The notes: a model not told the origin generated them from the letters alone. Positions 7,400-17,065 are shown, numbered from the stretch's first letter. The stretch is DNA of 42,775 bases from an uncultured Muribaculaceae bacterium (GCA_910579305.1 CAJTTA010000013.1:1-42775); one strand, 5' to 3'. A program made the numbers and translations.

Positions 7400-8212
7400 T
7401 CATTCAAAGCCGGGCACAGCAATTTTTTCTATATCTGCTGACGGAAGCCACCCTGTATAATCGGCATTAAGATATACCAGTGTCCAATTCTCGCCATCTT
7501 CTCCCTTGCGCTCTTCAAGCCTCTTCACAAGAGTGCCATTGGCAAGTGGAGCTGCCACTTCCTTTGACGCGGATGACGGGGCTACACGCATGTGTGCTTC
7601 TCTTGACATTATCACAGCCTTGTCTCCATCAAGAACATCTGCACGCGCCATAAATGAAAATATCAGGGCAATCACCGAAAGCACAAGTATGATTCCGCCG
7701 CCGAAAAATCCGAACTTTCGAATCATGACTCCTTTACAAAAAACATAGATAATTACCGCCGCAACCGCAAGGATAAAAAGAATTACCGAAGTCACACACC
7801 AAAAGTTACTTCCAAGCGATGTGATCATCATGGACAAAGAATGAAGTGCCGTAGGGGCCGCGGCTACCGGATCAAGACTCCTGTCACCCGTAAGTGACTC
7901 ATTGATACGCAGCACATCATCGGTAGCGACAGCCAAATTATTGGCCGCCTGATCCATGGATGGGTCTAGACAAAGCGCACGCTCGTAATTGAGAACCGCA
8001 GCTCCATAGTTGCCAGCCTTATAATATACATTCCCAAGATCAAAATATAATTCTGGAGAAGCCCCCTTGGTTGTAAGCTCTTTCTGCATGAGGCTTATCG
8101 CACCCATGTAATCTTTTGACTCATATAGCTTACGGGCCTCCGATTCTGTTTCTGCTCCTGCATGGAAGAATGCTATCACACACAGAGCTATTACCAAAAA
8201 TATATTGCGCAT
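7400..8212 (-). CDS. batE: BatE: TPR and SH3-domain membrane protein
   Basis: A 270-residue protein and last gene of the Bat operon. It has an N-terminal signal peptide (cleavage near Ala20), TPR-like helices at about 24-100 (EARKLYESKDYMGAI, then DLGNVYYKAGNYGAAV), two membrane segments at about 136-160 and 170-190, and a C-terminal bacterial SH3-like domain at about 200-262 ending in a TGWLP motif. This architecture is the standard one for BatE. Bat proteins form an envelope complex linked to oxygen tolerance in Bacteroides fragilis; BatE's exact role is unknown. It lies 14 bp downstream of batD. Confidence 0.9.
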   Translation of the reverse strand: MRNIFLVIALCVIAFFHAGAETESEARKLYESKDYMGAISLMQKELTTKGASPELYFDLGNVYYKAGNYGAAVLNYERALCLDPSMDQAANNLAVATDDVLRINESLTGDRSLDPVAAAPTALHSLSMMITSLGSNFWCVTSVILFILAVAAVIIYVFCKGVMIRKFGFFGGGIILVLSVIALIFSFMARADVLDGDKAVIMSREAHMRVAPSSASKEVAAPLANGTLVKRLEERKGEDGENWTLVYLNADYTGWLPSADIEKIAVPGFE

Positions 8213-8226
8213 ATACTTGTCTTAAA

Positions 8227-10011
8227 TCATTTCACAATTTCCTGCTCGATGCGATTGATAAATCTGCATCCCGCGTCGTAGACACTTTGCATATCCGCTC
8301 CGGCGGAAGAAGCATATTTTGCAAATTCACACTGGTCTATCAGCGCGATAGCTTCATTCACTCCTTGCTGTGACACTCCGGCGGAAATGAGCGTGTCACT
8401 CACATTATCGCGCGAAAGCTCGGATGTGGGCATCGAGAGTTTGTCTCCGAGATAGCCCCATAAAGCTTTAAGCATCTCTTCATAGAAACCGGCTTCATCC
8501 TTTCGGCGCATGCAATCGTGCGCATTACGCAAACGCTTTTTAGCCACCTTCACAGCTTTACGCATACGCATTCCTGCCACATCGGCCATGAGAGCCACAC
8601 GTTTGCGATATATGACCATCAGTGCTATCACGATAACTATAGGCAGAATATACCAGAGCCATATATGCCACATGGAGATCATGAGCACATGTGTCTTGCT
8701 GAGTGTGCCATAAGGCATTAATTCCTCATCAAAGACAAGCGCGTCAGATGCGGCAGAACTCTTCTCGCCCTCTTCCACAGAAATGGTAAAACCGCTCGCC
8801 TCTACAGTGTAATAACTACCTTTTTCCGGATTGAAGAAAAGAAACTTCACAGGAGGTATCTCAAACTCGCCCGAACGCTGGGGCAGAATCGTACAATCAA
8901 ACGTCACGGAGCCTGACACGCTTGATGCCCCCACCTGCTTCTTCATTGAGTCTTCACTCTTAAGGAATTTAAGCTCTTCAGGATATATTTCCTTAAGATC
9001 CGGCAAGGAAAGGAAGCCAAGATTACCTGTACCTGAAATGACATATCTCACAGTAGCTGCCTGGTGCGCTTTGAAATTACGGGAGATCAACTGCGCCGAC
9101 ACCTTGAAATCTCCCACGCCACTCACCACTCCCTCATGAGGCGGAAGCGGCCTCACATTAAGCTCGATATCATTCGGGCGCGCTTCCACCTGCTTTGGCT
9201 GCACCTTGCGCATAGTGCCATAGTAGGGATCATTATATGTATATGTCTGCGCCACTGAACCTGCATAGGCATTACCGAGAATTTTTGCGAGACCGGGCTG
9301 CGTGGGATAGATAATATAACGCGCAATGACAGCCGACTCATACGCACGTCCATTGTAGTCGGCAAGAGAGAGATTGCGGGAGACTGCATCAGACGCCTCA
9401 TAAGTGCAATTGCCGAACTTAGGCGAAGCTGTGGCAGTCCAGTCAAAGATAGATGTATATGACGTGTATAGACGCACTACATATTCCACTCCCTGCTGTT
9501 CGTAAGGAGATGAATTGGAGACCGTGGCACGTAGAAAGAGGTTGCCGTTGTCATTGCCTTGGAGCACGGGAGCCGCTGAGGAATTCGGATCAGGATTTGA
9601 GGGTTGGGCATGATTCGACTGCTGCTTGCCTATACGGAAAGACACCTTGTTAGAGCGCACGCCATCCACAGTAATCGGGCCGAAAGTATAATTGCCCGGA
9701 GTCACGGCACGAAGCGTCACTGCATATGATGCAGAAGCCACTGTAGTTGATTGCCCGTTTATAACAACAGTCTTACGTGAGACCTGCCGCTGCTGCAGAG
9801 GATACAGCACGTTACATCCCGGCACTTTAGTGATAGGAGCAGGATCGCCGGCTATATTCTTAGTGTTGATTATGAGATAAAAGGTATCTCCTATACCGGG
9901 CGTAAGTCCCGAAGGCTCCACTGAAATATGCACACTCGAAGCCGCCGATGCGCTCCCTATGTACACAAGAATAGCACAAAGAGAAAATAGGAATTTTATT
10001 ATGCGGGTCAT
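8227..10011 (-). CDS. batD: BatD: periplasmic oxygen-tolerance protein
   Basis: A 594-residue protein from the ATG at 10011. The open frame continues ten codons to a GTG at 10041, but the ATG puts the signal peptide (MTRIIKFLFSL..., cleavage near SASA) at the true N-terminus and leaves a 24-nt gap to batC. The large extracytoplasmic region consists of beta-sandwich-like repeats rich in S, T, V and P (about 25-440). A membrane helix follows (about 455-477), then a basic cytoplasmic tail with helices. Length and layout match the BatD family, thought to be a scaffold for the VWA proteins BatA and BatB. Family recognition is strong; its molecular role is not established. Confidence 0.9.
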   Translation of the reverse strand: MTRIIKFLFSLCAILVYIGSASAASSVHISVEPSGLTPGIGDTFYLIINTKNIAGDPAPITKVPGCNVLYPLQQRQVSRKTVVINGQSTTVASASYAVTLRAVTPGNYTFGPITVDGVRSNKVSFRIGKQQSNHAQPSNPDPNSSAAPVLQGNDNGNLFLRATVSNSSPYEQQGVEYVVRLYTSYTSIFDWTATASPKFGNCTYEASDAVSRNLSLADYNGRAYESAVIARYIIYPTQPGLAKILGNAYAGSVAQTYTYNDPYYGTMRKVQPKQVEARPNDIELNVRPLPPHEGVVSGVGDFKVSAQLISRNFKAHQAATVRYVISGTGNLGFLSLPDLKEIYPEELKFLKSEDSMKKQVGASSVSGSVTFDCTILPQRSGEFEIPPVKFLFFNPEKGSYYTVEASGFTISVEEGEKSSAASDALVFDEELMPYGTLSKTHVLMISMWHIWLWYILPIVIVIALMVIYRKRVALMADVAGMRMRKAVKVAKKRLRNAHDCMRRKDEAGFYEEMLKALWGYLGDKLSMPTSELSRDNVSDTLISAGVSQQGVNEAIALIDQCEFAKYASSAGADMQSVYDAGCRFINRIEQEIVK

Positions 10012-10034
10012 ATGTTCTGCGTGTGTTTTGCCTT

Positions 10035-10817
10035 TCACCACTTACGTCGTGAAGAGGGACTTACTCTTTCATTGCCATACATGGCTTTTTTCATTGTCTG
10101 CTTCTCCTTGTCGGAACTATGCTTGAGAATCCTGTCGGCCGCCTGCTGGCTCATGCCTCCTTGCTGAGGCTGTTGCTGCTGCCGAGACTGCTGATTCTGC
10201 TCGCTCTGCTGATTTTCATTCTTATCCTTATCATTCTGAGGCTTCGGCTTGGGCTGATTCTTCTGGTCTTGCTTGTCCTTATCCTTCTTATCCTGATCGT
10301 TTTTATTATTCTGCTTGTTATCCTTATTGTTCTTAGGCAGCTTCATCTGGGCAAGGCGCAGATTCTTCCTGGCCTTGTCATCAGCCGGATTCAAGCGAAG
10401 GGCCTGCTTATAAAAATCTATGGCAGCCTGATAGTCCTCTGCGAGAAAACTCATGTTTCCCATATTATAATTGGCTCTTGAAGCAAGCATTGCATCGGAA
10501 GTATAATTGGCGGCTACCGACTCAAAAGCCTTGCGTGCCTCCTCCAGCTTCCGCTCTTTTTCCTTTTGCTTTGTCGCATCCATGGCATTCGCCACTTGCA
10601 TCTGAGCGAGACCCTGATTAAATCGCGCTACCAGACTTGAAGGATTCGCCCTTTCCGCAAGTTTATAAAAAGTGAGTGCAGTCGCATAGTCTTTGGCTCT
10701 GTAAGCCGCATTACCCTCCTCAACGGCCTTACGCTCCTCCCGTGTTGAAGAGTGCTGCGCAGAGGCATTGCCGGCTGCAATCAGAGAAATTAATATCGCT
10801 GTGAAAATACGTGTCAT
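10035..10817 (-). CDS. batC: BatC: TPR protein with charged low-complexity tail
   Basis: A 260-residue secreted or periplasmic protein with a signal peptide (about 1-20, ending ASAQ) and TPR repeats at about 31-62 and 105-150 (for example NYNMGNMSFLAEDYQAAIDF). A long tail of K, N, D and Q (about 160-225), with some PKPKP, is followed by a short basic end. BatC proteins are TPR partners in the Bat complex. The tail is probably disordered and may reach the periplasmic partners. Its ATG overlaps the batB stop by 4 nt, implying coupled translation. The low-complexity tail creates a long hydrophobic antisense frame that is not a gene. Confidence 0.9.
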   Translation of the reverse strand: MTRIFTAILISLIAAGNASAQHSSTREERKAVEEGNAAYRAKDYATALTFYKLAERANPSSLVARFNQGLAQMQVANAMDATKQKEKERKLEEARKAFESVAANYTSDAMLASRANYNMGNMSFLAEDYQAAIDFYKQALRLNPADDKARKNLRLAQMKLPKNNKDNKQNNKNDQDKKDKDKQDQKNQPKPKPQNDKDKNENQQSEQNQQSRQQQQPQQGGMSQQAADRILKHSSDKEKQTMKKAMYGNERVSPSSRRKW

Positions 10818-11857
10818 GAGTTTACCTCCTTATTAAAGAACGTGAACTTCTGCAAAAATGCATTTTTACGGTCTACCATAAATGCATCGGCCAGCATCAT
10901 CAATAACGCAAAAGCAGCAAAATACATGAACAACTCATCATGAGAGACAAGATTGCTGCTTGAAAGAGAGGAACGCTTCACCTCCTTGAGCTGCTTTTGC
11001 AGCACCTGAAGAGCATCGGGAGAAGCGCCATTTACGTATACGCCTCCGCCAGCCTTGGCTATATTCCGGGCGAGATCCTCATTCAGACGCGTGGTGACCA
11101 CTTCGCCTTCATCATTGGTAAAGAGGCCTCCCGGAGTATTTATCACACTGCCTGAAGTCGTTCCGAATCCCACGACGTTGACTTGAATGCCGGCACTGCG
11201 GGCATTCTTCACCGACGCCATAACCTCATCCTCGTTCTCAAGCTCCTCCGCATCAGTAATAAGCACTATGGCCTTGCCGGTCTTGTTGCCTGCAGTAAAT
11301 GAGGCAGCTGAATTATTGATGGCAGCGGCTATGTTAGTGCCCTGTGAGGTAATCTGCAGAGGGTCGATTGTCGATAGAAACGTCTTCGCTGAAGCGTAGT
11401 CGGATGAGACGGGAATAAGAGTATATGCATCTCCGGCATATGCCACAAGCCCCACCCTATCGTTAGTCATTCCGTCAAGCATCCGCTCAAGCATTATCTT
11501 TGCAGCAGAAATGCGTGTCGCTCCTCCTGCATCATCGGTAGATGAGGCAAGCATCGAATTGGAGGCATCTATCGCAGCAACCACTTCTATGCCCTCTCGG
11601 TTTGTAGTCTGCTCGGTGATGCCACCCCATGGACGCGCATAAGCTAACACCAAAGCTGCCACAGCCAGCATGGATACCGAAATGCGTATGGATGACTTAT
11701 ATTTTGATACCGACGGCATAAGAGGCCTCAGTACATCTATGCGGCCGAACGCTCGCAATTTCTTGCGCCGCGCATTGCGGGCAAGCACATAAAGCAGCCA
11801 TATCGCAGGCACGGCGAGCAGCAAAAGCAGATATAATGGATATGCAAATGTAAGCAT
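10814..11857 (-). CDS. batB: BatB: membrane-anchored von Willebrand A protein
   Basis: A 347-residue protein with N-terminal membrane segments (about 5-26 and 56-75), a periplasmic VWA domain (about 90-290) and a C-terminal helix (about 312-330). The metal-ion-dependent adhesion site begins with DASNS (Asp97, Ser99, Ser101), and ITDAEEL supplies the distal acidic motif, so metal binding should be intact. BatB pairs with BatA in the Bat complex. It starts 11 bp after the batA stop and overlaps batC by 4 nt. Confidence 0.92.
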   Translation of the reverse strand: MLTFAYPLYLLLLLAVPAIWLLYVLARNARRKKLRAFGRIDVLRPLMPSVSKYKSSIRISVSMLAVAALVLAYARPWGGITEQTTNREGIEVVAAIDASNSMLASSTDDAGGATRISAAKIMLERMLDGMTNDRVGLVAYAGDAYTLIPVSSDYASAKTFLSTIDPLQITSQGTNIAAAINNSAASFTAGNKTGKAIVLITDAEELENEDEVMASVKNARSAGIQVNVVGFGTTSGSVINTPGGLFTNDEGEVVTTRLNEDLARNIAKAGGGVYVNGASPDALQVLQKQLKEVKRSSLSSSNLVSHDELFMYFAAFALLMMLADAFMVDRKNAFLQKFTFFNKEVNS

Positions 11858-11868
11858 AGTGATTTCTC

Positions 11869-12846
11869 TTAAGGTATGCGCCGAAGCAACGTAAGACGCA
11901 GTATGAGTTGAAGGCAGAACAGAATCAGAGCCACCCCTATCCAGGGCATGAAATGATCATCTGTGCGCTTGAAATTATCTACATTTATCTTTGAGCGCTC
12001 AAGCCTGTCTATTTCATCAAACACCTGCTGGAGTGCTTGTGTGTCTCGCGCTCTGAAGAACTTGCCATCAGTGGTCTCTGCTATCTTCTGAAGAGTCTCT
12101 TCATCTATCTCAATTGGTATATTCGTGGTAATGTTACCATAGAAACTTGAAACGGGCACAGACCCGGGCTTGCCTACTGCTATAGTATAGACCCTCACAT
12201 TCTTCTGTCGGGCTATCTGGGCTGCCGTGATAGGATCTACCTCTCCGGCATTGTTTGAGCCGTCGGTGAGCAGAATCACACTTTTAGAGACAGCCTTGCC
12301 GCCCAGCACTCTATTGATTGCATTCACAAGGCCGTCGCCTATGGCCGTACCATTGCCCAATGAGCCGAGCTGAAGATGAGATATGGCATTCAATACAGAA
12401 GTGCGGTCGGTCGTAAGCGGCATAAAGGTGAGACTCTCACCTGCAAATGCCACAAGCCCCATATTGTCGTGGTCGCGCCTCTCCACAAACGCCGATGCCA
12501 TCTTGGTCGCGGCATCAAATCGCGTAGGAGACATATCAGGAGTCTCCATAGATGCTGAGATATCAAGAGCAAGCACAATATCAGTCCCCTCAATAGCCGA
12601 ATTGGAGAGTGCATCATGAGTCTGAGGCCTACAAAGAGCGACAATCACACATGAGATTGCAAGCAGCTTGAATATGAAGCAAAGATGCAATAGCCACGCC
12701 TTATAGCTTCTGCTCCGCTTTTTAAATGATTTAAGAGAGGATACCGTAATATACGGATTTGCCTTTCTCAGTCCTGCTATATAAAAATATATCAATGGTA
12801 TGTTTACCAGCAGCAACAAGAGCAGCCATGGATGCATGAGCTTCAT
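11869..12846 (-). CDS. batA: BatA: membrane-anchored von Willebrand A protein
   Basis: A 325-residue paralogue of BatB. It has two N-terminal membrane segments (about 5-24 and 50-72), a VWA domain with an intact DISAS motif (Asp95, Ser97, Ser99) and LLTDGSNN further on, and a C-terminal membrane helix (about 303-320). The family is tied to aerotolerance and stress in Bacteroides and Leptospira. Its ATG overlaps the TGA of the preceding BatD-like gene. An alternative ATG three codons in (MHPWLLLLLL) is possible and would not change the fold. Confidence 0.92.
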   Translation of the reverse strand: MKLMHPWLLLLLLVNIPLIYFYIAGLRKANPYITVSSLKSFKKRSRSYKAWLLHLCFIFKLLAISCVIVALCRPQTHDALSNSAIEGTDIVLALDISASMETPDMSPTRFDAATKMASAFVERRDHDNMGLVAFAGESLTFMPLTTDRTSVLNAISHLQLGSLGNGTAIGDGLVNAINRVLGGKAVSKSVILLTDGSNNAGEVDPITAAQIARQKNVRVYTIAVGKPGSVPVSSFYGNITTNIPIEIDEETLQKIAETTDGKFFRARDTQALQQVFDEIDRLERSKINVDNFKRTDDHFMPWIGVALILFCLQLILRLTLLRRIP

Positions 12847-13934
12847 CTTCTCGCCTCCTTTCCTCTTTTATTATCACGCTTTTGCGCAGAACCCTTTTCC
12901 CTTTTTGCCTTCAAAGAGGTCTTCCCCTGCATGCGCATTTCAGCCTCTTCTGCACTGTTAGCCTCCTTTGCAGCATTCTCCTCGGGAGTGGGACGGGTCG
13001 ACTCCACAAAGCCTTTCACTATATTGAAAGCTTCGGTATTCTCATCCGGCAGAGACTGCATCCGGGCAAATTTCACATAGTCGGCCAGCTCAAGCAAGCG
13101 GCCGAGTTCATCGGCATGATTTCTCAGACGGTCGTTGGTCATGGCTTCCGTAAGGAACTGCTGCGTAGTCATTTCAGGCGCAGAGACATGGAAACGCTTG
13201 TCAATATACGTGCGCAAAATATCCGTGAGATCCACAAAATATTCCTCCACGAGTCCGCTCTCCCACAGATTACGGGCTTTCAGCTCTTCAAGGGCTTTCA
13301 TAGCGGCTTCATACGGAGGTAATTGCGGCTTTTTACGAATGACCGAACCGGTTTTCTTATATCGCAAAAACATAAATATTGCCAAACCTATTACGAGCAG
13401 AATAGCCAAAATCAGCCACCAATAGTTGATCAAAAAGTCAGGCAGCTTGTCAGTCCATGGCCCATTCTCCGTTTCTGCTACATCTGTGAAGCCTTCAATA
13501 TTCGACTTTGGATCAATATTTACAGGCAATACCTTCAATGCCACTCGATTACTTGACGCGGTGTCCACTCCCGCCACATATTGTATGGGAGGGAGATAAT
13601 AATAGCCGGAATCAAATGCCTGCAGAGGTATGCGATAATTAATCTGCGTGCGTCCCGAACCGAGTTCCACTGTATCGGAATCAAACTTGCGCGACAATTC
13701 TATGGAATCGCCATTAAGCGTAACATATGAACGATGATCTCCATCGGCATACATGGGGAAATAGCCCGATGTGCCTCGATCCTTCACTACCTCGAGGTGC
13801 AAGGTGGTAGACTTCCCCATTATCAGATGGGCAGAGTCGAGTCGGGCCTTGATTGTAACTCGTTCTGCCTGAGCCGCCGGCATGAAGGCCACAGCGACTA
13901 ACAATGAGAGAAATATGTATTGAAAATATCTCAT
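12843..13934 (-). CDS. BatD-like membrane protein upstream of batA
   Basis: A 363-residue protein from the ATG at 13934, chosen because it starts the signal peptide directly (MRYFQYIFLSLL..., cleavage near AQAE); an upstream ATG at 13961 would add nine residues. A periplasmic beta-rich domain (about 26-155) precedes one membrane helix (about 168-190), then a cytoplasmic helical domain (about 205-310), then a very basic tail full of K and R. A gene of this kind commonly sits between the DUF58 gene and batA in Bacteroidota. It resembles a short BatD without the repeats and may help assemble or stabilise the VWA pair. I cannot assign a firm name. Confidence 0.75.
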   Translation of the reverse strand: MRYFQYIFLSLLVAVAFMPAAQAERVTIKARLDSAHLIMGKSTTLHLEVVKDRGTSGYFPMYADGDHRSYVTLNGDSIELSRKFDSDTVELGSGRTQINYRIPLQAFDSGYYYLPPIQYVAGVDTASSNRVALKVLPVNIDPKSNIEGFTDVAETENGPWTDKLPDFLINYWWLILAILLVIGLAIFMFLRYKKTGSVIRKKPQLPPYEAAMKALEELKARNLWESGLVEEYFVDLTDILRTYIDKRFHVSAPEMTTQQFLTEAMTNDRLRNHADELGRLLELADYVKFARMQSLPDENTEAFNIVKGFVESTRPTPEENAAKEANSAEEAEMRMQGKTSLKAKREKGSAQKRDNKRGKEARR

Positions 13935-13988
13935 GTGATTATATGGATTGGAGGAATACATTATTCTTATGTATCCCGCCGCTATGCA

Positions 13989-14858
13989 TCACCCACGCTT
14001 TTTGAATAGCACGAGTAATTGCTTGACAAAGTCTTCGTCTGTGGAGACTGTGGCGAGATCCACACCGCACCGGGCCGTTGTGTGGGCAAGCTGCTGTGAA
14101 TGCTCGTACCAGGCACGCGCATACTCCTTGCGCACGGAAGATGATGAAGTGTCGACCCATTGCAGATGCCCGGTCTCACTGTCACACATACGCACGAGCC
14201 CCACATCGGGCAACTCCGCATCACGCTTATCATATACCTGAATCGCCACAAGATCATGCTTTCGGTTGGCTATAAGCATGGAGTCCATATAATCGGCAGG
14301 CGCAATGAAGTCGCTGATAAGAAACATGGTGCAGCGCTTCTTCTGCACATTGGTAAGATACTGGAGAGCCTGGTTGATATCGGTGCCTGTATGCTCCGGA
14401 TGAAAATCTATTATCTCCTTGATGATATGAAGTATATGCTTACGGCCCTTTTTCGGAGGTATGAACTTTTCTACTTTATCGGTAAAAAAAATCACACCCA
14501 CCTTGTCGTTATTTTGAATTGAGGAAAATGCAAGTGTGGCCGCAATCTCAGCCATAACTTCCTTTTTCGCTTCTCCCACGGCCCCGAAGTCTCCACTTGC
14601 CGACACATCTATGAGCAGCATGAGTGTAAGCTCACGCTCCTCCTCGTAGACCTTTACAAACGGCTTGTTATGCCGGGCTGTCACATTCCAGTCAATATCA
14701 CGTATATCATCGCCATATTGATATTCCCGCACTTCGGAGAATATCACGCCGCGCCCCTTGAACGCGGTGTGATACTCGCCTGCGAAAATATTTTGTGACA
14801 GTCCACGCGTCTTGATTTCTATTTTGCGTATTTTCTTCAGCAGCTCACTGGGTTCCAT
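13989..14858 (-). CDS. DUF58 (VWA-like) protein of the MoxR/Bat system
   Basis: A 289-residue cytoplasmic protein. The DUF58 hallmark GDDIRDIDWNVTAR is at 49-62, followed by a VWA-like core with DVSAS (Asp84, Ser86, Ser88). There are no membrane segments. DUF58 proteins nearly always accompany a MoxR AAA+ ATPase and are thought to be its client or adaptor, with the pair inserting metal or maturing VWA proteins such as BatA/BatB. It begins 12 bp after the moxR stop. Family call is firm; mechanism is inferred. Confidence 0.9.
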   Translation of the reverse strand: MEPSELLKKIRKIEIKTRGLSQNIFAGEYHTAFKGRGVIFSEVREYQYGDDIRDIDWNVTARHNKPFVKVYEEERELTLMLLIDVSASGDFGAVGEAKKEVMAEIAATLAFSSIQNNDKVGVIFFTDKVEKFIPPKKGRKHILHIIKEIIDFHPEHTGTDINQALQYLTNVQKKRCTMFLISDFIAPADYMDSMLIANRKHDLVAIQVYDKRDAELPDVGLVRMCDSETGHLQWVDTSSSSVRKEYARAWYEHSQQLAHTTARCGVDLATVSTDEDFVKQLLVLFKKRG

Positions 14859-14870
14859 AAAGCGCAGGTA

Positions 14871-15866
14871 TTAAGGCACCTTTACAGCATCAAGTATATC
14901 AGTTATCACATCATCGGCCGAGATATTATTGGCCTCAGCCTCATATGACAGTCCCAGGCGATGACGCAGGACATCATGACACACGGCACGTACATCTTCC
15001 GGTATGACATACCCGCGGCCACGAAGAAATGCATATGCTCTTGAGGCCTGCGCCAAAGATATCGAGGCTCGGGGAGAGGCACCGAATTCAAGAATGCCTT
15101 TCAGATTGTGCATGCCATACTTCTCGGGATCTCTTGTTGCAAAAACAATATCTACAATGTAATCTTCTATCTTGGAATCGATATATATCTTGCGCACAAT
15201 CTTCTGCGCTTCAAGAATCTCTGCGGGAGATACAAGCGGAGTCAGAGGATCAAGGTCACCCATTATATTCTGGCGGATGATGCGCTTTTCCTCTTCTTTT
15301 GTGGGATAGCCTATGACGACCTTGAGAAGGAAGCGATCCATCTGAGCCTCAGGCAACGGGTAGGTGCCTTCCTGCTCGATAGGATTCTGCGTGGCCATGA
15401 CAAGGAATGGCTTGGGAAGGGCAAACGTATCATCGCCTATGGTGACCTGCCGTTCCTGCATGGCCTCAAGCAAGGCACTCTGCACCTTGGCCGGAGCTCG
15501 GTTGATCTCATCGGCAAGCACAAAATTGGCAAATACAGGGCCTTTCCTGATTTCAAATTTCTCGTTCCGCACGGAATAAATCATTGTGCCTACAACATCA
15601 GCCGGAAGCAAATCGGGTGTAAACTGGATGCGGCTGTACTTGGCATCAATAATTGTCGCCAATGTTTTGATGGCAAGCGTCTTTGCAAGACCCGGCACTC
15701 CTTCGAGCAATACATGGCCGTTGCATAGCAATGCCACAAGCAGAGAGTCCACGAGATGCTTTTGCCCGACAATGCGTTCCTCCATGCCTTTGGTGACAAG
15801 AGAGAGGAATGAGCCGTTGGCCGCGATTAATTCGTTCAGCTCGCGGATATTCACTGATTCATTCAT
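14871..15866 (-). CDS. MoxR-family AAA+ ATPase
   Basis: A 331-residue AAA+ protein of typical length. Walker A GVPGLAKT is at 56-63, Walker B VLADE at 116-120 with INRAPAK just after, and a sensor-type ATQNPIEQEGTYPLPEAQ at about 152-170. A C-terminal helical lid follows. It heads the eight-gene Bat operon and has a promoter region with two dyads immediately upstream. MoxR ATPases act as chaperones for maturing VWA partners, here most likely BatA and BatB through the DUF58 protein. Confidence 0.94.
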   Translation of the reverse strand: MNESVNIRELNELIAANGSFLSLVTKGMEERIVGQKHLVDSLLVALLCNGHVLLEGVPGLAKTLAIKTLATIIDAKYSRIQFTPDLLPADVVGTMIYSVRNEKFEIRKGPVFANFVLADEINRAPAKVQSALLEAMQERQVTIGDDTFALPKPFLVMATQNPIEQEGTYPLPEAQMDRFLLKVVIGYPTKEEEKRIIRQNIMGDLDPLTPLVSPAEILEAQKIVRKIYIDSKIEDYIVDIVFATRDPEKYGMHNLKGILEFGASPRASISLAQASRAYAFLRGRGYVIPEDVRAVCHDVLRHRLGLSYEAEANNISADDVITDILDAVKVP

Positions 15867-15924
15867 AGTAAGATATAAAGTTGTGAGCTACCCCCTTGCA
15901 AGGGACTCTATGAGTTTAATTTAG

Positions 15925-15970
15925 ATTGGATTCCTATAATTTAATCCAATGCAAAATTACATGTAATTTT
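15925..15970 (-). promoter_or_regulatory. Bat-operon promoter with two dyads
   Basis: A minus-strand -7 box TAATTTTG (15952-15959) is almost wholly contained in the 18-bp perfect palindrome AAAATTACATGTAATTTT (15953-15970). Directly downstream, across the expected start point, ATTGGATT/AATCCAAT arms (15925-15932 and 15943-15950) form an 8-bp inverted repeat. No TTTG lies at the usual -33 spacing. Both dyads are well placed for a repressor or for a 5' hairpin. Promoter assignment is moderate; regulator unknown. Confidence 0.5.
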
Positions 15971-16012
15971 TGAGATATGATGATTGCGCGGTGTTAAATA
16001 ATATAAATGCTT

Positions 16013-17065
16013 TCAAGCATCCTTCTGCGCTGCAAACGCATTCCAGCCCTGGGCCTTAAGAGGAAGTTCCTGTCCATCTCTGGTGACAAGTGCGCATCCG
16101 AGTTCAGGCTTTGTAATATATCCTATGATTGAAACGCCGGGCAACGCTTTCACACGATCATGCTCTGTAAGAGACACGGTAAAAAGAAGTTCATAGTCTT
16201 CTCCTCCATTCAATGCCGCCGTCACAAGATTCATGTTGAACTCTTCGGCCTGACATGCTGTCTGATAATCTATAGGTATCTTATCTTCATACACTCGGCA
16301 ACCGGCTTTAGAGGCTTTGCATATATGAAGTAGTTCCGAAGAGAGACCATCACTCACATCCATCATGGATGTGGGTGTTATGCCGGCCTTTGACAATGCC
16401 TCTATGATATCCTTACGGGCCTCTGGCTTAAGCTGGCGCTCCAGGATATATTCTTTCCCGGCAAAGTCTGGCTGAAAATCGGCAGTACCGCTGGCTGCCG
16501 CCACAGAATTCTCCCGCTCCAAGAGTTGGAGACCCATATAGGCGGCCCCGAGGTCGCCTGACACACATAACAGATCGGTGTCATGCGCTCCGTCGCGATA
16601 GACAATCTTGCCTTTCTCTCCTTCTCCTATGCAGGTGATGCTTATCACGAGTCCGGAGGCTGAGGCTGAAGTATCGCCCCCAACAAGATCAACACCATAG
16701 ATCTCACATGCCAGCCGAATGCCGCTATATATGGCCTCTATGTGCTCGACAGTAAAGCGTGCAGAGACTCCGATAGAGACCGTAATCTGGCGCGGTTGAC
16801 CGTTCATGGCGTAAATATCCGAGAAATTTACAACGGCTGCTTTGTATCCCAGATGTTTCAGCGGCACGTAGCGCACATCGAAGTGAATGCCTTCCAGCAA
16901 TAGATCAGTAGTGACCAGAATCTCACGGCTGCCATATTCAAGCACGGCAGCGTCATCTCCCACTCCCTTACCGGTGGACGCATTTACTATGGGGAAATCT
17001 CTGGTCAGACGGTCAATCAGGCCAAACTCGCCAAGTGAGGCTATTTCTGTTTCATTATTGGGCAT
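16013..17065 (-). CDS. thiL: Thiamine-monophosphate kinase
   Basis: A 350-residue ThiL of normal length, which phosphorylates thiamine monophosphate to thiamine pyrophosphate with ATP. Motifs: GVGDDAAVL near 35-43, TTDLLLEGIHFD at about 52-63, VVGGDTSAS-like LVGGDTSAS at about 126-134, and DVSDGLSSEL near 235-244, all part of the PurM/ThiL-fold nucleotide and metal site. It lies downstream of the purine nucleoside phosphorylase gene, with a hairpin between them, so it may or may not share that transcript. No TPP riboswitch was recognised upstream. Confidence 0.95.
   Translation of the reverse strand: MPNNETEIASLGEFGLIDRLTRDFPIVNASTGKGVGDDAAVLEYGSREILVTTDLLLEGIHFDVRYVPLKHLGYKAAVVNFSDIYAMNGQPRQITVSIGVSARFTVEHIEAIYSGIRLACEIYGVDLVGGDTSASASGLVISITCIGEGEKGKIVYRDGAHDTDLLCVSGDLGAAYMGLQLLERENSVAAASGTADFQPDFAGKEYILERQLKPEARKDIIEALSKAGITPTSMMDVSDGLSSELLHICKASKAGCRVYEDKIPIDYQTACQAEEFNMNLVTAALNGGEDYELLFTVSLTEHDRVKALPGVSIIGYITKPELGCALVTRDGQELPLKAQGWNAFAAQKDA

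Noticed and set aside
10119..10481. Plus-strand open frame of 120 codons, very rich in Leu and Ile
   Set aside because: It is the antisense of the K/N/D/Q-rich tail of batC, which forces hydrophobic codons on the other strand. No promoter or family match.
15108..15728. Plus-strand open frame of 206 codons
   Set aside because: Lies wholly antisense to moxR, whose AAA+ motifs are intact; no recognisable domain.
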